Assembly: GCA_031178305.1 (NCBI GenBank)
Contig: JAPSJG010000219.1
Coordinates: forward strand, 1-6,571
Length of the DNA: 6,571 bases
Direction of reading: 5' to 3'
From: Sinorhizobium sp.
Lineage (GTDB): Bacteria; Pseudomonadota; Alphaproteobacteria; Rhizobiales; Rhizobiaceae
The translations under genes and the position numbers were made by a program. Shown here piece by piece: positions 1 to 4,777 of this stretch. Numbering within the stretch: position 1 is the first letter of the stretch; every line of letters begins with the position of its first letter. The notes beneath the pieces were generated by a model. The model had not been told where the DNA came from. It ran no database searches and saw only the letters and a list, made by a program, of their open reading frames with translations.

Positions 1-1732
1 CGGTCCACGCAATCGCGGCGCTCCCCTTCAGCGCCTCCGTCAGCGCGGCAAGCGCCGCCTCGTTGGAGAGGTCGAGCCCGGCGGAATTCCTGCGGGAATC
101 GCCGAAAAGCTCGGCCGGCAGGGCGATCTTGTCATGCTTCGCGCCGACGACCGGCATGGCGCGGACAATCTCCACCGGATCGGCGATGAGCTCGCTGACC
201 AAAACCGTTGGATCGGCGATGCGGTGCACGAAGGAGGAGTTGGCGCCGTTCTCGAGCAGGCGGCGGACGAGATAGGCAAGCAGCGTCTCATGCGTGCCGA
301 CGGGTGCATAGATGCGGCAAGGCCGGTTGAGCTTGTCGGGACCGACGACCTCTTCGTAAAGCGGCTCGCCCATGCCGTGCAGGCACTGGAACTCGTATTT
401 GCCGACCTGAAAGTCCTTGCCCGCCATGTGATAGATGGTGGCGAGCGTCTGCGCGTTGTGAGTCGCAAACTGTGGGAAGACCAGGTCGGTCGCCTCGAGT
501 AGCTTGCGGGCGCAGGCGATATAGGAGACGTCGGTGTGGATCTTGCGGGTAAAGACCGGGAAATCCTTGAGCCCGTCGAGCTGTGCCCGTTTGATCTCAG
601 CGTCCCAATAGGCACCCTTGACGAGCCGCACCATGATGCGCCGGCCGGAACGCCGCGCGAGGTCTATGATATAGTCGAGCACGAAGGGGCAGCGCTTGCC
701 ATAGGCCTGCACCACGAAGCCCATGCCGTTCCAGCCGGCAAGATCGGCGTCCAGGCAGAGTTCTTCGACGAGATCGAGGGAGAGCTCCAGCCGGTCCGCC
801 TCCTCGGCGTCAATATTGAAGCCGATATCGTATTTCTTGGCGAGCACGGCGAGCGCCTTGACGCGCGGCAGCAGTTCGCCCATGACGCGCGCCGCTTGCG
901 CCCGCGAGTAGCGCGGATGCAGAGCCGAGAGCTTGATCGAGATTCCCGGACCCTCATAGATGCCGCGGCCGGCGGACGCCTTGCCAATCGCCTGGATGGC
1001 CGTCTCGTAGTCCTTGTAATAGCGTGCCGCATCGGCGGCCGTCGTCGCCGCTTCGCCGAGCATGTCGTAGGAATAGCTGAAGCCCTTTTTCTCGAGCTCT
1101 TTCGAGCGCTGAAGCGCCTCCTTGATCGTCTCGCCGGTGACGAACTGCTCACCCATCATCCGCATCGCCATATCGACGCCGCGGCGGATCACCGGTTCGC
1201 CGCAGCGGGCGATGAGCCGCGTCAGCGCTGCGGAAAGGCTGCGGTCGTTGACGGTCGACGTCAGCTTGCCGGTCACGACAAGGCCCCAGGTAGCGGCGTT
1301 GACGAAAAGCGAGCGGCCGCCGCCGAGATGCGATTTCCAGTCGCCGTCCGCGATCTTGTCGCGGATCAGTGCATCGCGCGTCGCCGCGTCGGGGATGCGC
1401 AGCAGCGCCTCCGCCAGGCACATAAGCGCGACGCCTTCCTGGCTCGAAAGCGAATATTCCTGCACCAGCCCCTCGACGCCTGAGCCGGTGTGCTTGGCGC
1501 GCAAGGCTTCGACCAGCTTGCGGGCAGTTTTCGCGGCGGCCTCCCGCGTCTCCTGCGGCACTGTGGCTGCCTCGACAAGCGGCGCCAGGCATTCCGTCTC
1601 CGGCCGGCGATAGGCGGCGGTGATCGCCTGGCGGAGCGTGGTCTGCGGCCGGATCGGCGGCGCGAAATCGGAGAAGGGTGCGTGCGCGGCTTGCTCGGCT
1701 GCGGCAGGTCTTTGAAGCGGGGTCTGGCTCAT
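1..1732 (-). CDS. putA: Bifunctional proline dehydrogenase / P5C dehydrogenase PutA, N-terminal part
   Basis: Oxidises proline to pyrroline-5-carboxylate with FAD and then to glutamate with NAD; here only the first 577 residues are visible and the reading frame runs off the left edge. Residues about 1-130 form the N-terminal arm region; no ribbon-helix-helix DNA-binding domain is evident at the start, so it is probably not autorepressing as in E. coli. The proline dehydrogenase barrel spans about 215-510, with the IKLSALHPRYSR stretch near 266-277 (its lysine corresponds to the substrate-contacting lysine of E. coli PutA), VRLVKGAYWD near 368-377 and the RRLLENGANSSF block near 490-501. From about 520 (VRAMPVVGAKHDKIALP) the aldehyde dehydrogenase half begins. 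The ATG at 1732 is supported by GGAGG ten bases upstream. The whole frame is intact. The family is normally well over 1,000 residues, so more than half lies outside the window. Confidence 0.97.
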   Translation of the reverse strand, partial: MSQTPLQRPAAAEQAAHAPFSDFAPPIRPQTTLRQAITAAYRRPETECLAPLVEAATVPQETREAAAKTARKLVEALRAKHTGSGVEGLVQEYSLSSQEGVALMCLAEALLRIPDAATRDALIRDKIADGDWKSHLGGGRSLFVNAATWGLVVTGKLTSTVNDRSLSAALTRLIARCGEPVIRRGVDMAMRMMGEQFVTGETIKEALQRSKELEKKGFSYSYDMLGEAATTAADAARYYKDYETAIQAIGKASAGRGIYEGPGISIKLSALHPRYSRAQAARVMGELLPRVKALAVLAKKYDIGFNIDAEEADRLELSLDLVEELCLDADLAGWNGMGFVVQAYGKRCPFVLDYIIDLARRSGRRIMVRLVKGAYWDAEIKRAQLDGLKDFPVFTRKIHTDVSYIACARKLLEATDLVFPQFATHNAQTLATIYHMAGKDFQVGKYEFQCLHGMGEPLYEEVVGPDKLNRPCRIYAPVGTHETLLAYLVRRLLENGANSSFVHRIADPTVLVSELIADPVEIVRAMPVVGAKHDKIALPAELFGDSRRNSAGLDLSNEAALAALTEALKGSAAIAWT

Positions 1733-1742
1733 AGAATGCGGT

Positions 1743-1747
1743 CCTCC
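1743..1747 (-). promoter_or_regulatory. Ribosome binding site of putA
   Basis: GGAGG on the minus strand, ten bases before the ATG at 1732. It supports this start over internal methionines. Confidence 0.7.
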
Positions 1748-1870
1748 ACAAGGGCTCGAAGCCGGCTTGGTGCGGCCTCGAATTCTGGGCAGAAGATACG
1801 CTTCTTCAAACTGAACATCTATCCGTCAAATTCGTATAACTGCCGGATAATTCTGCACATCTGCGCTGAT

Positions 1871-1899
1871 ATATAGGTGAACATACGGTATTTTTCGGG
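1871..1899 (-). promoter_or_regulatory. Candidate putA core promoter
   Basis: CTATAT at 1871-1876 (minus strand) equals the -10 element usual in S. meliloti housekeeping promoters (consensus CTTGAC-N17-CTATAT, from memory). With a 17-base spacer the -35 hexamer would be CCCGAA at 1894-1899, a poor match. A strong -10 with a weak -35 suggests dependence on an activator. The start of transcription would be near 1864, leaving a leader of roughly 130 bases before the putA ATG. Inferred from sequence only. Confidence 0.45.
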
Positions 1900-1916
1900 A
1901 TGATCCGAATGTTCAC
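1877..1916. repeat. Long inverted repeat, candidate operator upstream of putA
   Basis: GTGAACATACGG (1877-1888) and CCGAATGTTCAC (1905-1916) are reverse complements over 12 bases with one mismatch, separated by 16 bases. The outer 8 bases are perfect. One arm abuts the candidate -10 element and the other overlaps the stop codon of the cysteine-cluster gene. Another TGAACAT copy lies at 1812-1818 and a near copy (TGCACAT) at 1854-1860. The spacing and repetition resemble binding by an oligomeric regulator; a Lrp/AsnC-type PutR is the obvious candidate from knowledge of rhizobial putA control, but no such gene is in the window. It could instead act as a transcript hairpin at the end of the upstream gene, though no T-run follows. 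Confidence 0.5.
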
Positions 1917-2233
1917 ATGAAGGCGGCGGCCCCGAAAAGCCGCTCGCGTGCCAGCAGGCATTCGTCATCTCCGGGCATGCAGGTGCGGCAGACGATCGGG
2001 CGCGCGGCATAGACCCTGCATGCGACGCTTTTTCCGAGCGTGCCTTGAAGCGCCGTGCAGCGGTCGTTGTCGCAGCGCATCCCACCAAGGTCGGCGGCTA
2101 TGAACTCCGCCGGAATTTGCTCGAGTTCCTCCTCCGTCTCCAGAGAGAAACGCGGCCAGTCGGCTGAAAAGGCGCAGCATGCGCCGCAGTTCTGGCAGTC
2201 GAAGGACGGGGCGGCGGAATGGAAAACGGTCAT
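1913..2233 (-). CDS. YkgJ-family cysteine-cluster (zinc/iron-chelating domain) protein
   Basis: A 106-residue cytoplasmic protein with ten cysteines. The signature CxxCGxCC is at residues 13-20 (CQNCGACC), followed by C54, C59, C72, C82, C85 and C92, with the RPIVCRTCMPGDD block near 78-90. This is the pattern of the family annotated as a putative zinc- or iron-chelating domain; its biochemical role is not established. No signal peptide or membrane segment is seen. The ATG at 2233 is chosen because the cysteine cluster follows soon after, as in relatives, and AGG lies nine bases upstream. An in-frame GTG at 2276-2278 would add 15 residues and overlap the spdA stop codon by four bases (GTGA), so coupled translation is possible. 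Either way it follows spdA closely on the same strand and is probably co-transcribed with it. Confidence 0.88.
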   Translation of the reverse strand: MTVFHSAAPSFDCQNCGACCAFSADWPRFSLETEEELEQIPAEFIAADLGGMRCDNDRCTALQGTLGKSVACRVYAARPIVCRTCMPGDDECLLARERLFGAAAFM

Positions 2234-2274
2234 GGTGGCCAGCCTATCACGAAGCGGGACAGGCCGGAATGGCG

Positions 2275-3081
2275 TCACGCGAAGACCGCATCGCGCCTGG
2301 CGATTTCGTAATCCTCGGTATGAACCAGCACCCCGTCGGCGGTGACGACGGCGATGCCGTAGGCGGCCGGCTCGTCGACGGAAAGGGATGCATCGACAAT
2401 GTCGAAGGGCATGGGCTGCTGGTGCACCGGACTCTTGAAAATCGAGAAGGGAATGCCGCGGCAGGAACCGCTGATCGTGCGATGGACATGGCCGGCGAAG
2501 ATGTGCCGCACATTGCCGTGGCGCTTCACGAGCCGGTAGAACTCCTCCTCGTTGATGAGGCGGATCATGTCGATACCGGCAAATCCGCTTGCATGCGGGG
2601 GGTGATGCATGAAGAGGAGCACCGGCCTTTCACCAGCCCCGCCGAGTTGCCGATCGAGCCATTCCAGCCGCCTGTCGCACAGATGCCCAGCGTGGCTCGT
2701 CGGGTATTCGTAGGGCGGAGCAAACAGCGTGTCGAGCAGCACGGCACGGCAATCGGCAAAGTCGATCGTCTGCTGCACGAAGCCGCTCTCGTCGGTTGCC
2801 GCATCGGCGAAGACATCAAGAAAAACCTCACGCCTATCATGATTGCCGATCATGATCGCGGCGGGGGGAATAAGTTCCGAAAGCAAATCCTTCAGCCGTT
2901 TGTAGGAGGCGCGGTCCGCATAATGCGCCAGATCGCCGGCGAAGATCACCCGATCGGCATCGGCATGGAAACGGTTGACGTGGGCAACTCCGTTGGCAAG
3001 GCGTCGGTAAGGATCGATCCCGATGATCGTCATGCCTTCGGGAACCATGTGCAGATCGGTGAAGATGATGAGTTTCGTCAT
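2275..3081 (-). CDS. spdA: Class III cyclic-nucleotide phosphodiesterase, calcineurin-like metallophosphoesterase (SpdA)
   Basis: A 268-residue soluble enzyme with the complete two-metal phosphoesterase motif set: D9-x-H11 (FTDLH), GD at 49-50 (FAGDLAH), GNHD at 79-82, HH at 159-160 (LLFMHHPP) and GHVH at 197-200. Overall it resembles the GpdQ/Rv0805/CpdA group, which hydrolyses cyclic nucleotides or small phosphodiesters. Position beside a CHASE2 adenylate cyclase and a Clr-boxed gene fits SpdA of S. meliloti, reported (from memory) to prefer 2',3'-cyclic nucleotides over 3',5'-cAMP. The ATG at 3081 precedes the conserved KLIIFTDLH strand directly and has a G-rich stretch (GGGGGCG) upstream; the frame stays open to 3555 without a motif, so the longer form is unlikely. 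A CTTGAC hexamer lies at 3136-3141 on this strand but lacks a convincing -10, so read-through from the upstream SEL1-repeat gene (172-base gap) is also possible. Substrate cannot be read from sequence. Confidence 0.9.
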   Translation of the reverse strand: MTKLIIFTDLHMVPEGMTIIGIDPYRRLANGVAHVNRFHADADRVIFAGDLAHYADRASYKRLKDLLSELIPPAAIMIGNHDRREVFLDVFADAATDESGFVQQTIDFADCRAVLLDTLFAPPYEYPTSHAGHLCDRRLEWLDRQLGGAGERPVLLFMHHPPHASGFAGIDMIRLINEEEFYRLVKRHGNVRHIFAGHVHRTISGSCRGIPFSIFKSPVHQQPMPFDIVDASLSVDEPAAYGIAVVTADGVLVHTEDYEIARRDAVFA

Positions 3082-3211
3082 GGCGCCCCCGCGACAGATG
3101 TGTCCTGCCGCACGCTCCTGCGCCTCGGCGCTCCCGTCAAGAGGCATCTTTGGGCGAATGGCTGACGCGGCGATCGACGGACTTGTCGCCTTTGGTCGCC
3201 GGACGTGTGGA

Positions 3212-3245
3212 CGGGCTCTCAATATCGCGGATCCGGCAGAGCCCG
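3212..3245. repeat. Inverted repeat after the SEL1-repeat gene
   Basis: CGGGCTCT (3212-3219) and AGAGCCCG (3238-3245) form a perfect 8-base stem with an 18-base loop, starting 9 bases after the stop codon of the minus-strand gene. No T-run follows, so it may be a weak or Rho-assisted terminator or a 3'-end stabiliser. The rest of the 3082-3253 gap shows no supported gene. Confidence 0.35.
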
Positions 3246-3253
3246 AGTCCTCA

Positions 3254-3865
3254 TCACTCGATACGATTCTCCGTTGCCAGGGCGGCGGCCTGAAGAGTCC
3301 TGCTTCGGTCGCCCGCCTCGCCGAGTTGCGCCGCGTGCGCCAACCATCGAGCGGCCAGCTCGCCGTGCGGGGCGGTCCCGATACCGTCGCGGTAGGCGAT
3401 GCCGAGATTATGGGCGGCAAGTGCATTCCCCGCGGCTGCGGCGCGCCGGTAGAAGTCGAAAGCCTCCTTCTCTTCGCCGCGTTCGGCAAGCAGGGCGCCG
3501 TAATGGACCATTGCGAGCGCATGGCCGTTTCGCGCGGCTTCGCCGATGATGCCATGTGACTTCAGCTTCTCCCCCGCCCGGTCGAGGACACGCGCGAGCT
3601 GAAACTGTATGCGCGGGCCGCCATTCTGATTATAGGCTTCGCGGCAGGCGGAGAGCGCGATACCGATGCGAATGTCTTCGGTGGCGACGGGCGGGAACGA
3701 CATGTTGCGCTCGAGGTCGAGTTCGCTGCCAGCCTCCTTGTCGCATTGCTCGGAGACTGTGAGATCGGAGGCATGCGCCGGGGGAAGTGCGGCCGCGGTC
3801 AGGGTGAGCGCTGACATCAGAAGAGCGCTGACGAGGGGTGCATTGGGATTGAGACGCTTATCCAT
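3254..3865 (-). CDS. Exported SEL1-repeat (TPR-like) protein, likely Clr/cAMP target
   Basis: A 203-residue protein. Residues 1-32 are a typical Sec signal peptide: charged start (DKR), hydrophobic stretch 11-27, and AHA just before the likely cut after A32. The mature part starts with a segment carrying C41 and C74 (QCDKEAG and SACREAY), which could form a disulphide in the periplasm; this segment is common ahead of SEL1 repeats in rhizobial proteins. About two and a half SEL1-type helical repeats follow, roughly 84-113, 114-147 and 148-183, with AMVHYGALL and AAHNLGIAYRDGIG as the clearest. Such repeats bind other proteins; no enzymatic motif is seen. AGGGAGA six bases before the ATG supports the start at 3865. 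A near-perfect Clr box lies about 60 bases upstream. By position and box it corresponds to S. meliloti SMc02178, a cAMP-induced gene of unknown function (from memory). Specific role unknown. Confidence 0.86.
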   Translation of the reverse strand: MDKRLNPNAPLVSALLMSALTLTAAALPPAHASDLTVSEQCDKEAGSELDLERNMSFPPVATEDIRIGIALSACREAYNQNGGPRIQFQLARVLDRAGEKLKSHGIIGEAARNGHALAMVHYGALLAERGEEKEAFDFYRRAAAAGNALAAHNLGIAYRDGIGTAPHGELAARWLAHAAQLGEAGDRSRTLQAAALATENRIE

Positions 3866-3918
3866 GCCGGTCTCCCTAAATCTCCAGGGTATTCCTAGAA
3901 CAGTCGTTCGGCCCTAAC

Positions 3919-3934
3919 TGTTCCGCAGGAAACT
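3919..3934 (-). promoter_or_regulatory. Clr (CRP-like, cAMP-dependent) binding box
   Basis: On the minus strand the 16-mer AGTTTCCTGCGGAACA fits every position of the Clr consensus as I recall it for S. meliloti (HGTYHC-N4-GRWACA). On the plus strand it reads TGTTCCGCAGGAAACT. Its centre is 61 bases before the ATG of the SEL1-repeat gene. If the -10 is the weak TAGGAA at 3892-3897 and transcription starts near 3885, the box centre would lie near -41, the usual class II activator position. A partly overlapping 7-base inverted repeat, GAACAGT (3898-3904) with ACTGTTC (3917-3923), shares its right arm with the box. Whether it also acts on the divergent FecR gene is unknown. Confidence 0.75.
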
Positions 3935-3974
3935 GCCGGCCCGCCGGAACGGATGGCCCGTGAAGCTAGGGCGT

Positions 3975-4002
3975 CTTGCGCCGCCGCTGCTTCCGTCTAT
4001 CC
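3975..4002 (+). promoter_or_regulatory. Candidate promoter of the FecR-domain gene
   Basis: CTTGCG (3975-3980) and CTATCC (3997-4002) are separated by 16 bases and each matches four of six bases of the S. meliloti housekeeping consensus CTTGAC/CTATAT. Transcription would begin near 4009, giving a leader of about 29 bases that includes the ribosome binding site. Inferred from sequence only. Confidence 0.4.
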
Positions 4003-4024
4003 TGGGGGCCGCCAAACTCGAGTT

Positions 4025-4030
4025 GGGGAG
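4025..4030 (+). promoter_or_regulatory. Ribosome binding site deciding the FecR-protein start
   Basis: GGGGAG lies seven bases before the ATG at 4038. The frame is open further upstream to a GTG at 3960, but that GTG has no such site and lies upstream of the candidate promoter, so 4038 is preferred. Confidence 0.7.
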
Positions 4031-4037
4031 CGCCGCG

Positions 4038-4676
4038 ATGCAATGGACGCAGTCGATGCGGCAGGGATGTGTGGGGAGAAGATTGGTTCTGTGCGGCCTG
4101 ATCCTCGGGGTTCTCGCTGCCGGCCTGCCGCGGTCGGCAGCGGCAGCCGCAGTCGGCAAGGCCGAGAAGATCCGCGGAAACGTTCGTCGCCGGCAGGGCG
4201 ATGACGAGGAGCGACTTGCCACGGGCGGCACCGTTCTCGACAGGGATTATGTCACGACCGGCACCAATAGCTTTGCCGACCTCTCGCTCAGCGAGACTCG
4301 CATACTGCTCGGTCCGCAAACGGAACTGCTGATCGATCACTTCATCGCCGGGCAGGGCGGAACGCTGGAACTTGGGCTCGGCCGGATGCTGTTCGAACGA
4401 CCCCATGGCGCGCCGAAGACCGACGCCGCGGTGCGGACCGCCTTCGGCATGATCGGTGTGCGCGGGACCAGGTTCTTCTGCGGTCCGAGCCGCGACGCCG
4501 CCTTCGCCGTGTTCGTGGAACGCGGCAGCGTCAGCGTCGCAGGCGGCGGCGTGACCCGCACGATCGGCGCTGGCCAAGGCGTGGATTTCGATCGGCCGGG
4601 CGCGCCGCCGAGCGAACCGGCCAATTGGGGGCAGGCGCGCATCCGCGAAGCCTATGCGAGCGTCGGGCTGATCTAG
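4038..4676 (+). CDS. Exported FecR-domain protein
   Basis: A 212-residue protein with an N-terminal signal sequence: RR at 14-15, hydrophobic core about 16-30, and an alanine-rich cut region near 33-38. The mature part is a FecR domain (about 41-170): a beta-rich fold starting at VGKAEKIRGNVR, continuing through TNSFADLSLSETRILLGP near 76-93, and including the family-typical GMIGVRGTRFFCG at 137-149. One cysteine (148) is in the mature part. Unlike classic FecR, it has no N-terminal anti-sigma domain and no ECF sigma gene beside it, so it is a stand-alone periplasmic FecR-domain protein rather than an iron-citrate regulator. It is divergent from the SEL1-repeat gene and convergent with the CHASE2 cyclase. 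Stand-alone FecR proteins near CHASE2 cyclases are, as I recall, frequent in alphaproteobacteria, so a role in signal sensing with that cyclase is plausible but unproven. Confidence 0.88.
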   Translation: MQWTQSMRQGCVGRRLVLCGLILGVLAAGLPRSAAAAAVGKAEKIRGNVRRRQGDDEERLATGGTVLDRDYVTTGTNSFADLSLSETRILLGPQTELLIDHFIAGQGGTLELGLGRMLFERPHGAPKTDAAVRTAFGMIGVRGTRFFCGPSRDAAFAVFVERGSVSVAGGGVTRTIGAGQGVDFDRPGAPPSEPANWGQARIREAYASVGLI

Positions 4677-4710
4677 CGGGAGATGAGGAAAAGTGTGCGC
4701 GGTCTCCCGC
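4676..4710. repeat. Hairpin at the end of the FecR gene
   Basis: GCGGGAGA (4676-4683) and TCTCCCGC (4703-4710) form a perfect 8-base stem with a 19-base loop that starts in the last base of the stop codon. No T-run follows, so intrinsic termination is uncertain; 3'-end protection is equally possible. Confidence 0.4.
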
Positions 4711-4733
4711 CCGCGCTAACTTCCTAGAATCGA

Positions 4734-4776
4734 TCACGGTATGATTTTAGGTCGATCCGACCTAAAATCATCGTGA
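4734..4776. terminator. Strong palindrome, probable bidirectional terminator between convergent genes
   Basis: ATGATTTTAGGTCG (4741-4754) and CGACCTAAAATCAT (4758-4771) are perfect 14-base complements around a 3-base loop. A further TCACG (4734-4738) and CGTGA (4772-4776) extend the stem by five pairs past a 2-base bulge. It begins one base beyond the cyclase stop codon, and the TTTTA/TAAAA run inside the stem is AT-rich unlike its surroundings. It sits 57 bases after the FecR stop, so it can serve both genes. No T-run follows on either strand, which is atypical for an intrinsic terminator. It could also be a member of a dispersed palindromic repeat family in rhizobia. Confidence 0.65.
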
Positions 4777-4777
4777 C

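Noticed and set aside
536..1483. 315-residue plus-strand open frame opposite putA
   Set aside because: It lies inside a conserved PutA reading frame on the other strand, and its protein shows no recognisable motif. Third-position GC bias explains the long open frame.
1877..1916. Second Clr box over the putA promoter
   Set aside because: Half-sites ATGTTCAC resemble the Clr half-site, but the spacing between arms (16 bases) and missing fixed positions do not fit the 16-base Clr consensus.
2179..3165. 328-residue plus-strand open frame opposite spdA
   Set aside because: The minus strand carries the full metallophosphoesterase motif set; the opposite frame is a shadow.
3082..3555. N-terminal extension of the phosphodiesterase frame up to 3555
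   Set aside because: The extension overlaps the SEL1-repeat gene, has shadow-like composition, and family members start just before the first DxH strand, matching the ATG at 3081.
3960..4037. Upstream GTG start giving a 238-residue FecR protein
   Set aside because: No ribosome binding site at the GTG, and the extension places 26 extra residues before a normal signal peptide; the ATG at 4038 has GGGGAG at good spacing.
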